The position numbers were made by a program, and so were the translations under genes. From NCBI GenBank assembly GCA_012845835.1, contig JABAKD010000010.1, positions 15,539,355 to 15,603,354 on the forward strand: DNA of 64,000 nucleotides, read 5' to 3'. Numbering within the stretch: the stretch's first letter is position 1; every line of letters starts with the position of its first letter. Positions 56,086 through 64,000 of this stretch are shown piece after piece. This DNA comes from Undaria pinnatifida. Its lineage: Eukaryota; Sar; Phaeophyceae; Laminariales; Alariaceae. The notes under the pieces are model-generated. The model saw nothing but the letters and a program-made list of their open reading frames with translations, had not been told where the DNA came from and did not search any database.

Positions 56086-56440
56086 TTTTTTTTTCTTGGA
56101 GAGTAGCCGACTTTTATTCTCGAATGCCGTATTAATATTAAGATATTAGATAACTAGTAATACTCTGTATTTTCGTTCTCCTTCCCATAGTAGAGCGGAG
56201 AAAAAACAAAATAAATCATTTACCATATATATGAGAGCAGTATGGTGGAAACTACAGTAATAAATTTATAAAATAGATATGATGTTAGATCTGGCGCAAA
56301 ATTCCCCACCTAAAAAAGTAAAAATACCAACACCAACAATTAAAGTGGAGAAAAACAAAACATATAGTCTACCTAGTTTTTTTCAAAAACAAAAGAATAG
56401 GACCCCTCCCAGTTAAAAAACTCACCCACATAGTATGTTA

Positions 56441-57297
56441 TGTTGATTCTTAGATGAAGCTCTCGAGGCTATAACCTATTGATAGCTGCTTGATGCGTTG
56501 ACGCGAGACAAGGCTGATAACCTGTTGATTATAACCTATTGAACTTAGGTGGCATGTGGCGTGTATCAGCTCTCTTGGCTGGTGTACGCTCGTAGGCTCG
56601 CTTTTGGATGACCCGATGAAGACACAGCCTATATATATGATGTGAGGCAAACGAAGGCCACGGTTAGGTGAGCCTGTAAGAGCAGAGAGCTCGAGCAGAG
56701 AAGAGGTTGTTCGGTGACCCCAGGCCGATATGTTGATTGATGATTTAGTTGCTCAGCAGATGAGAGCTGATGGTGAGCAAAGAGGAGTGATCGAGGTGGG
56801 TCTGATCATCACCTGATCGAGACGGCACAACGCCTTATTCTACGGACCGATGTACTCTACGGGTAGTTGTCTGATCCACCTACAGCAACGTTTCCTGAGG
56901 CTTGCTCGTGGTCCACCGTACCTATGGCAACGTTCCCTGAGGTTTGCTTCTGGGAGCTTAGCTACGTCAACGTCCCAACAGTAGTCAACCTGAAATCATA
57001 TTCCGCGAATGTTGCTACCAGGTACTTATTCCGCCGCATGTATTTGATTACACCGCACTACTCGTACGTACTACATGTACCAGCTTTTGGATATGACTAA
57101 CCAGCAAGCTGCTGTGCATCATGTATCCAAGATATTGCTGCTGAGACTTGTGCTTGCTACGAGCTGCATCGATAAACGACAACACTCAGACTTATTCTAA
57201 CTGTCTGTTGTACGAACAACTCGCAATGTATACCAGATGACTTTTAAGTGTTATCAAGTAACGACATGATGGTTACTGACGAGTAGCATCTCTAATA
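56441..57297 (-). repeat. 3' LTR
   Basis: 857 bp, identical to the other LTR except for T at 56605. Short open frames inside it (56450-56650 and 56867-57100) are present in both copies and are not taken as genes. Confidence 0.95.
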
Positions 57298-57307
57298 CCT
57301 CCTCCCG
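57298..57307 (-). promoter_or_regulatory. Polypurine tract of the LTR element
   Basis: On the minus strand GGGAGGAGG lies immediately before the 3' LTR. This is the expected plus-strand DNA primer site. Confidence 0.75.
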
Positions 57308-58222
57308 TTAAGTTAACACTTTATCACTCTGCGTTACATGCTAAAAAATTCCATAACAGAAATGCATGCAGCAACATTGATAAATGTTGGGAAAAATGTT
57401 TTGCGTAGAGCAAACTCATCTTGCTAAAATACCCGAAGATTGAACACAAAATAAGCGGACACGAAAAATCCTGCTCTGACACTATACGTGCTTCTGCATA
57501 TTTATGCAAGTTAACTTACTAGCTCACAATGCTAGAATCATCAGACGTGAACTATATTCCAATCGCTTAATCAACCACCAAGGAATAGAAGATGTTTGTA
57601 GTAGTCTAAAACAGTGAAATGTGTTCATCATTTCGCAACAATCATAGGAGTGAACAGCCTACCAATGTTCCTGCCGCCCTCAAACAAAGGAACAAAGGGG
57701 CACTGCCAGCGATTTACAGCTGGATAAGACCACATATTGTAGAGAGACATCACCTCTCGTTTATCTTAACATTCCGTGTGTACTTGACCAGGTGGCGGGG
57801 TTTTCCGTCCGTACATATCCTGAAGTACCGGAGATGGCGTAGTCAAATGTAAAATTGAACTGTCCAGTCGATATTGCCTATTCGACTTGTACCCTTACTT
57901 GGTACTAACTGCGATATTTCGCAATTTGCAAACCGTGCACAACACCGGTCGTTGTCTCTGCTCGCCCCGTACAAAGAGAACATGCGACACTATACGTACA
58001 GCTTTGATAAAGAGATAACGCATTTCACACTTCCAGTGGCTTGACCTTCTTGGTGTAGACGTTGTCGGTGTAGACGTTGTTGATGTAGACGTCGTTAGAT
58101 GTGCTTGATCTGTCGTTCGTCGCTTGGACTTAGAGGCTTAACTTCATCTTGAAGTTGGAGAGGTAGGTAGACATATTTATCTCTAAACCTATTGCCGTCA
58201 TCGGCTCCGCCTCGACTGTTAA
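57308..58222 (-). other. Non-coding interior of the LTR element
   Basis: This lies between the end of the gag-protease frame and the polypurine tract. It is where integrase and reverse transcriptase would be expected in a complete element. Only short, unrelated frames are visible, including 57324-57509 and 57619-57852, and I recognise no pol remnant. Confidence 0.6.
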
Positions 58223-61120
58223 TTATGCAGCCAGTCTCTGCGCCTTGGCCTCAATGTTTATGGGCTCGTCGTTCAGGATGGAGAGGAAGATTGAGGTTGG
58301 CTTGCGGGTGTACACGAATGCCGGAGATGTCGCCAGTGGCTTTTGATCGTCCTGTGTTGATTCCGCAGATCCTGTCTCGGGGTTTGCCCGTGGCTGTCCT
58401 TTTGTTGTTTTGAGCGTGTGAACCTCCTCCCGACGGTCTATTTCGTTGTTGAGCTGGGCTCCAAGGCTTGGCTCAAAAATAGCTGATGTGATTTCGGGTG
58501 TAGCGGACATTGTCGATCCGTCGACCCTTGGCTCAGCTGATGGTCCGGTAGTCCCAGATGGCGATGACCCAGCGACTCCAATGGTCCCATGTGATGCTGT
58601 TGGTCCAGCTGATGCTCTAGTGATCCCAAATGTATTTGATCCAGTGATCCCAGAAGCAGTGGCTCCGATGTGAAATGGTGATCCAGATGACGTTGCTCCG
58701 AAGATCCCATGCGAAGATGCTTTGGAGATTCCAGCTCCGGTAATTCCGGTTCCGGTGATTCCAGGCGATGCTGATCCGTGAAGTAGATGGCCTCTTAGTG
58801 TATCGTTGGGGATTTTAATCACCCGGTTTTCCTCCTCCGAGATCCGAAACAGGTCTCTCTCGGTGCAGGTGAAGTTTAAACACGTGGTCGGTGGGGTTGT
58901 CCCCGATGCTCCTGTTGCGTGCGTGTTGTCGAAGGTATCCTCGACTCTTGGATTGGGTCTTGTACTGGCGGTCTCGTGATGCGGTACATCCGGTGCGGCC
59001 CCAGTTGTAGTAGAATGTGCGTCCCCGGGCGTAATAGCAGGTGTGATTCCTGTCAAGGACACTCCAACTTCTTGCGGTAGTGCTCCAGCCCTTGATGACG
59101 ATTCTCCAATCTCTGGTGATGATGACTCTTCTTCTGATGAGGATGCTCCAGCTCCCGTCGATGACGCTCCGGCTGTTGTCGATGACGTTTCCTCTCCCAG
59201 AAGGTTGTTCTCGTAGTAGTGTAGCATGACCTGGACTAGAGCACAAAAGCGCTCCGTCTCAGTGACAATGGCTTTCTCGGGCTTGTCCGGGACTTGCGCA
59301 TGTTGGCGCTCAGTCTTCGTGACAGTAGCCTCTTTAGGCGTGTTGTTTCCGCCTGACGGTGTGCACTCCTTTTGGGTCGCGTGATTCTGTCCATACCGCG
59401 CGGATGCCCTTTTTCGTTGGGGCGTTACCGTCGTGGTGTGCTCCATGGCTATGCTGGAGTTGGTGCAGAATTCTTGGATCTCTTCGAAGGTGCAAACGCC
59501 TTGATTGGCGTCGTTGCTTGCCTGTGCTGCAGGAACTACAGCAGGCGTTGATGACGTATCAGCCGTGTCGCCCAGGGTGCGAAGAAATACGTCGTAAGAG
59601 CATATGCCCTTGTCCTCTGGGTGTTGGGTGAGCGGAAGCGAAGTGCTGCTGTCGAACTGCAAGCGGGGGTTTCCTGTCTCGAGGATAGTGCTTACCCCTG
59701 ATTGCATTGCTTTGATGGAGGAGAAGACGTTGCGTCCCAGTCCAGGTACGAACATGGCCGAGATGCGAACAGGAACACGCTTGCCAGCCTGGTCGATGAT
59801 GTATCTCCAGATGGTGCCTGTTGCTGTTGCGAATACGTTCTTCCCGTTGGTCATGATGGTCTTCGGATCCTTTAGCTTCTTGTAATCCTTCATGCTTTTC
59901 CGCAGTATCGGAATCAGCTCCTCATCTATCAGGTGGTCCGACGCGCCGCTGTCTACAAGCATCGTGAACCTGTCGCTGTTGGGGTGAAAACCCCTGTTGC
60001 CGTTACCATTGGGGTGAAAACCCCTGGGGTGAAAACCCCTGTTGCCGCTACCAGCTAGCAGCCCTGTAAACGCGAATCCCTCTTCGAAACCATCGCCGAA
60101 GTTGAGGGATGGCTGCTCGTCGTCGTTGGGGCGCGTGCTCGCGCCCTGTACAGCAGAGGCAGTGTGAGCGCGTCCACTCTGCGGTGGGCGTGGCGCTCCT
60201 TGCTTGTAGCATTCCGTGTCGTCGTGCGAGGCAGTTTTGTGTACAGAACACCACTTGTGCTCAGCTCCAACGTTGGATGCTGCCTTGCCGTTTGAAGATT
60301 CCTTGTTCTTCTGCTTGTTGTGGGCGCCAGTGGACTTGCTGTCGTTGTCGTCCTTCCTTTTCCAGCAGTTGCGGGCGTAGTGCCCTTGCTTTCCGCAATG
60401 ACTGCAAGTCGATGCCGCAGTCATGGCTACGCCACGACCAGCGATCCTGGTGTCGCTGTTGCGGGAAAGATCATCCAAGTAAAGATGGCGCATCGTGCTT
60501 TGCATCTGGTCGATGTCGAAAGTCGGGTCTCGATACATCATCATCTTGATGTCCTTGTACTCCGCCGTGAATCCTTGTACACAGATGTCCTTGAATCTGC
60601 GGTCGGAAATCATCTCGCCCATTTTCTCGAGCTCAGAGCGCGCGAGCGTCTTTTCCATAAAGTAGGAGTCCGGATCTTCTCCTTGCTCCATGTTGGTGTT
60701 GACGAGCTTGTCCATTTTCGCCCGGATCACTTCGTCAGTGACCTTGTCGTACTTCGAGACAAGTTCTTGTAGGGCCTTTTGTCCGTCGCCGGTCGTCCCA
60801 GTCTCATCCTCGTGCTTGAGTACAAGTAGAGATGCTGGTTTTTCCGTTAGTAGAAAAAGTATGGCGTACAGATCTTGATTTGCCCTTTCATAAGCTGCGA
60901 TTTCTTGTGCGAGTGCTGGTGAAGATCCCGTACCGGCCGTCGCTTCGGTCGGTCGAGGATGCCCTTTGATGAGGTTAGCGATATCGCGTCTGGATACTCC
61001 AATTACAACCGCCAATCGTTTATACCAATCTCGAAAATCAGCTGGGCTGCGCCCATCGAACGTCCTTAGTCCTTTAATGGCGTTGGCGAATGAAGTACTG
61101 CTGCTGCTGGATTCCCCCAT
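58223..61120 (-). CDS. Copia-type Gag-protease polyprotein with long repetitive tail (965 aa)
   Basis: Forms the virus-like particle that packages the element RNA and carries the processing protease. Residues 10-235 are a UBN2/copia-type Gag (FDGRSPADFRDWYKRL, EKTLARSELEKMGE). A CCHC zinc knuckle CSHCGKQGHYARNC occupies 239-252, and a second Cys/His motif, WCSVHKTASHDDTEC, occupies 290-304. RGFHP repeats lie at 361-380. The aspartic-protease motif LVDSGASDHLID is at about 388-399. The remaining 450 residues or so are low-complexity Ser/Thr/Gly/Pro with many GITG/GIT repeats and contain no integrase or reverse transcriptase. The start ATG (61118-61120) precedes the Gag domain directly. The frame is intact and ends at 58223-58225. 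Confidence 0.93.
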   Translation of the reverse strand: MGESSSSSTSFANAIKGLRTFDGRSPADFRDWYKRLAVVIGVSRRDIANLIKGHPRPTEATAGTGSSPALAQEIAAYERANQDLYAILFLLTEKPASLLVLKHEDETGTTGDGQKALQELVSKYDKVTDEVIRAKMDKLVNTNMEQGEDPDSYFMEKTLARSELEKMGEMISDRRFKDICVQGFTAEYKDIKMMMYRDPTFDIDQMQSTMRHLYLDDLSRNSDTRIAGRGVAMTAASTCSHCGKQGHYARNCWKRKDDNDSKSTGAHNKQKNKESSNGKAASNVGAEHKWCSVHKTASHDDTECYKQGAPRPPQSGRAHTASAVQGASTRPNDDEQPSLNFGDGFEEGFAFTGLLAGSGNRGFHPRGFHPNGNGNRGFHPNSDRFTMLVDSGASDHLIDEELIPILRKSMKDYKKLKDPKTIMTNGKNVFATATGTIWRYIIDQAGKRVPVRISAMFVPGLGRNVFSSIKAMQSGVSTILETGNPRLQFDSSTSLPLTQHPEDKGICSYDVFLRTLGDTADTSSTPAVVPAAQASNDANQGVCTFEEIQEFCTNSSIAMEHTTTVTPQRKRASARYGQNHATQKECTPSGGNNTPKEATVTKTERQHAQVPDKPEKAIVTETERFCALVQVMLHYYENNLLGEETSSTTAGASSTGAGASSSEEESSSPEIGESSSRAGALPQEVGVSLTGITPAITPGDAHSTTTGAAPDVPHHETASTRPNPRVEDTFDNTHATGASGTTPPTTCLNFTCTERDLFRISEEENRVIKIPNDTLRGHLLHGSASPGITGTGITGAGISKASSHGIFGATSSGSPFHIGATASGITGSNTFGITRASAGPTASHGTIGVAGSSPSGTTGPSAEPRVDGSTMSATPEITSAIFEPSLGAQLNNEIDRREEVHTLKTTKGQPRANPETGSAESTQDDQKPLATSPAFVYTRKPTSIFLSILNDEPINIEAKAQRLAA

Positions 61121-62146
61121 GGTGATGATGAGTAGGTGCCAGAGAGCAGTTCACTCAGATGTCTTGTATGATATCAGTACTTGTACAGCAGTGTAGTAGT
61201 ACCAGTAATCCCGCCGCACGTATGATACGAGCTGCTGTATAAAACAGCCGTTTCAAGTGCAGTAGTGGTGTTTGTGTAGAAGTCGAAGGCGTTATTATGG
61301 AGATTTCCAAAAAAAAACTCGAAAAATTCCAAAAAAGATACAGCAGTACGAAGTTCCTCCTGATGCTGCTGCTGGTTGCTGGCTTGCACTACAAGTAGTC
61401 GCCTTGATGATAAGAGTCTCCTTTAACAGACAGCTACTCTACTGCCGGGAGTGCTCTTGATAAAGCTTGTCGCTTGGGGTTTGACGAGTCCTTACTGAGA
61501 AGTCACGCCTTTGGCCCGCACTCTCAATGAGGTGCGTTGGGCAGTTTTGGTCGGTCTATCACGATGATCACACGTGTGAAGCCTATGGCCCGCACTCATC
61601 GAGAGGTGCGTTGGGCTCGAATTTTGGTCGGTCTATCACGATGATCACACGTGAAGTCCTTGAACTAGAAGTCAGAGCTCTATTAACAGACAGTAGCTTG
61701 TACCGTCGAGAGTTGCCTCTGTACCGCTGTTGCTCAGAACGACCCGCTTATTTGGAGTCGAGGCACCGTACAGCAGTTAGTTGTATACTCGAGTATATCG
61801 AGGTTTTGTTTTGGGGTCCTTGACGATGCAAAGATGGGTCCCGTGCGCGTGGATGGTTGATTTGGTACAACCTGTGATGTGGTGGCGTTCTATACCTCTG
61901 GGTACCTCGATCACAGCTCTGGCATCAATTGCTCTAATTGAGTGCGTAGGGTCCTCTAGATATGCTCACTCACTCACCGCGCGTTTCCAACGAAGTACTC
62001 TCGTAGTAGTCCTCCGTCTGATACTTCTCGTCGTACTCGTAGAGATGTAGAAGCTCCCGTAAGCAGCAGTAGATTTCTTGATCAGCCGTCCTCAAGTGAT
62101 GATGATGATCGTGAATCCGTGCCTTAGCTCTCCTCGTTTACGCGTG
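61121..62146 (-). other. 5' leader of the LTR element
   Basis: About 1 kb between the primer-binding site and gag, presumably the packaging leader. On the plus strand it contains a near-duplication (GCCCGCACTC, GAGGTGCGTTGGG, TTTTGGTCGGTCTATCACGA) at about 61515-61650. No open frame of note is present. Confidence 0.65.
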
Positions 62147-62160
62147 CGAGGCTCATAACC
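62147..62160 (-). promoter_or_regulatory. Primer-binding site resembling the tRNA-Met anticodon arm
   Basis: In element orientation the interior starts GGTTATGAGCCTCG directly after the LTR. Its complement, GGCTCATAACC, contains CTCATAA, the anticodon loop of methionine tRNAs (anticodon CAT). This suggests priming by a cleaved half tRNA-Met, as known for Drosophila copia, and not by the tRNA 3' end. Confidence 0.55.
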
Positions 62161-63017
62161 TGTTGATTCTTAGATGAAGCTCTCGAGGCTATAACCTATT
62201 GATAGCTGCTTGATGCGTTGACGCGAGACAAGGCTGATAACCTGTTGATTATAACCTATTGAACTTAGGTGGCATGTGGCGTGTATCAGCTCTCTTGGCT
62301 GGTGTACGCTCGTAGGCTCGCTTTCGGATGACCCGATGAAGACACAGCCTATATATATGATGTGAGGCAAACGAAGGCCACGGTTAGGTGAGCCTGTAAG
62401 AGCAGAGAGCTCGAGCAGAGAAGAGGTTGTTCGGTGACCCCAGGCCGATATGTTGATTGATGATTTAGTTGCTCAGCAGATGAGAGCTGATGGTGAGCAA
62501 AGAGGAGTGATCGAGGTGGGTCTGATCATCACCTGATCGAGACGGCACAACGCCTTATTCTACGGACCGATGTACTCTACGGGTAGTTGTCTGATCCACC
62601 TACAGCAACGTTTCCTGAGGCTTGCTCGTGGTCCACCGTACCTATGGCAACGTTCCCTGAGGTTTGCTTCTGGGAGCTTAGCTACGTCAACGTCCCAACA
62701 GTAGTCAACCTGAAATCATATTCCGCGAATGTTGCTACCAGGTACTTATTCCGCCGCATGTATTTGATTACACCGCACTACTCGTACGTACTACATGTAC
62801 CAGCTTTTGGATATGACTAACCAGCAAGCTGCTGTGCATCATGTATCCAAGATATTGCTGCTGAGACTTGTGCTTGCTACGAGCTGCATCGATAAACGAC
62901 AACACTCAGACTTATTCTAACTGTCTGTTGTACGAACAACTCGCAATGTATACCAGATGACTTTTAAGTGTTATCAAGTAACGACATGATGGTTACTGAC
63001 GAGTAGCATCTCTAATA
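62161..63017 (-). repeat. 5' LTR
   Basis: 857 bp and should contain the element's promoter. It carries C at 62325 where the other LTR has T. On the minus strand it starts TATTAGAG and ends AATCAACA. I did not identify a TATA box with confidence. Confidence 0.95.
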
Positions 63018-63086
63018 TGTTACAAGTACCAACAACGCAGCTTGCAAATATGAGTATTGACCCGAAATTCGTCGAACTCACGGCTG
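63018..63086 (+). repeat. Right half of the repeat split by the LTR element
   Basis: TGTTACAAGTACCAACAA, then ACCCGAAATTCGTCGAACTC and ACGGCTGA, continue the repeat copy that breaks off at 56440. They match 55955-56013. Confidence 0.85.
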
Positions 63087-64000
63087 ACGTCCTTGAAATA
63101 AATATATATAAAATCATTCCTTGGTGTCATGTATTTGGTCAGGAGTTTTTTCGTCTCGGCCGAAGCATGCGATTCGCGGAACTGAAATTCTCGGTCGAAT
63201 ATAGCTCGGTTCGAGCGCCGCCTTCGGGGGGCGGCGCCAACGCCCCTCGCTCTGCCGTGTCCGTTCCGCACATCGACGTGAACGCGGACGGGTGCCGAGC
63301 GAGACGAGCGAGAAGTTGCAAAAATACCGCATGTATGTCGAGGAGGAATTTTGGAAAAATTGTTGAATCTTAATGGCCGCAACGCCTGAATGGTTTACAA
63401 AATTGGCATCATTTCCAAACGGTACGTGATAATGTTTGGAATTTTGCGGTGGCATGTGCAACTTTCTATTGTTTGGTCACAGATTGCGCACCAGGTGTGT
63501 TTAATTGCACGCGCCTGGATGATTTACAAAATTGGCATCATTTACAAACGGTACTTACTTGATAATGTTTCAATAAAATTGGTACTCGATGATGTTTGGA
63601 ATTTTGCGGTGGCAACTAAGTATTGTTTGGTCACAGATTGTGCACCAGGCACTCGAGACGAGACGAAGCAAGGTTATTAGCCCCGTCCCGTCCGAGACCC
63701 AGAGCAGCGTAGGGCACCAGCTGCCAGGGGTGTGAGACGAGGCATGCACGGCATGGGCTAGAAAACGTTGCCTGCAACAACTGCCCGCCACAGTATGAAC
63801 GCGCGGAAGCCGCCATGGGTCATGATTTGAGTTTTGCTTCACGTGGTTACTGCTGTTGGGGTAGCTTGAACGAACGCAGGCAAAGGGGGTTGGCATAACA
63901 AAGAAATAACTGACCGCTGTGCTCCAGCTAGCTACTGCTGTGGCGTGCCCTCATCAACTGAAACCAAGCAACAGACACACATCTTGCCCGGGCTTGAGCG
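63087..64000. other. Right edge of window, no firm gene
   Basis: Open frames on both strands overlap at 63.02-63.46 kb with no recognised domain. A GC-rich island at 63200-63300 contrasts with AT-rich surroundings. The duplicated segment at 63.39-63.65 kb is listed separately. A gene could continue past the window edge but cannot be shown. Confidence 0.4.
63388..63652 (+). repeat. Imperfect direct duplication, about 130 bp
   Basis: The first copy (about 63388-63500) and second copy (about 63518-63652) share TTTACAAAATTGGCATCATT, CAAACGGTAC, ATGTTTGGAATTTTGCGGTG and TTGTTTGGTCACAGATTG, then GCACCAGG. The second copy has a short extra segment containing AATAAAATTGGTACTCGATG. It may be a duplicated piece of a transposon terminus. 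Confidence 0.8.

Larger units (their letters stand above)
52900..56440. other. AT-rich repeat block
   Basis: Base composition falls sharply to AT-rich, unlike the GC-rich gene DNA on either side. There is no open frame of note. It contains a C-run at 53284-53299, a short near-duplication of AACAGAACCAACCTCA at 53850-53910, a local duplication GATAGAAGTAAGCGCG(T/A)TAAGCGCTCATGGG at 55130-55225, and the 464-bp-period repeat described separately. This looks like old transposon or heterochromatic DNA. Confidence 0.6.
56436..63022 (-). mobile_element. Non-autonomous copia-like LTR retrotransposon with TGTTA target duplication
   Basis: Two 857-bp direct repeats (56441-57297 and 62161-63017) flank a 4,863-bp interior. 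TGTTA occurs at 56436-56440 and 63018-63022. The element reads on the minus strand: the 5' LTR is at 62161-63017, a primer-binding site adjoins it, and a polypurine tract adjoins the 3' LTR. The interior has one long open frame (Gag and protease) but no integrase, reverse transcriptase or RNase H, so a related element must supply them. The LTRs differ only at 56605 (T) versus 62325 (C), indicating a recent insertion. LTR ends in element orientation are TA...CA, not the usual TG...CA. Confidence 0.93.

Noticed and set aside
56867-57100. Small open frames inside the LTRs
   Set aside because: They are duplicated simply because the LTRs are duplicated. No domain or coding signature is present.

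Overview
The window is eukaryotic nuclear DNA. Its genes are split into many exons by GT-AG introns (and, I infer, two GC-AG introns) of about 0.2 to 2 kb, gene density is low, and transposons fill the gaps. Coding DNA is GC-rich, introns carry long T- and C-rich tracts, and an intron-rich calcium-dependent protein kinase (CDPK) sits beside a very large BEACH protein. This suggests a photosynthetic stramenopile, perhaps a brown alga. The taxon is inferred from style and gene content only.

Layout. 1-7.2 kb holds repeats: a tRNA-like SINE relic on the minus strand, then two short terminal-inverted-repeat (TIR) elements built from CAGTCGAAAA motifs (2185-4133 and 4137-4877). The first is itself interrupted by a retroposon-like insert with a 15-bp G-rich minisatellite and an (AAC)n tail. 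7.28-29.37 kb is one plus-strand gene of 12 exons. All eleven junctions agree in reading phase and give a BEACH protein of about 5,332 residues with armadillo-like, ConA-like, PH-BEACH and WD40 regions. 29.4-34.7 kb has a broken or incompletely resolved minus-strand coiled-coil gene, a plus-strand open frame, and tRNA-like fragments. 34,768-37,108 is a three-deep nest of the same TIR family, each layer with its own 3-bp target duplication. 37.1-41.4 kb is mostly intergenic.

41.4-50.8 kb is a plus-strand CDPK gene in at least 10 exons: kinase domain followed by four EF-hands. Only the extreme N-terminus is unseen. 52.9-56.4 kb is AT-rich repeat DNA. 56,441-63,017 is a nearly intact, young LTR retrotransposon on the minus strand, with 857-bp LTRs differing at one base, TGTTA target duplications, a primer-binding site and a polypurine tract. 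It encodes Gag plus protease but no integrase or reverse transcriptase, so it is non-autonomous. Its insertion split a local repeat whose uninterrupted paralogue remains at about 55.8-56.0 kb. The last kilobase has a duplicated segment and no clear gene.

The two main genes are independent loci. The BEACH protein would act as a scaffold in membrane traffic. The CDPK would turn calcium signals into phosphorylation. The most unusual features are the nested TIR family, the gag-protease-only LTR element with probable half-tRNA priming, the GC-AG introns and DYG motif of the CDPK, and a dense hairpin cluster inside a BEACH intron.
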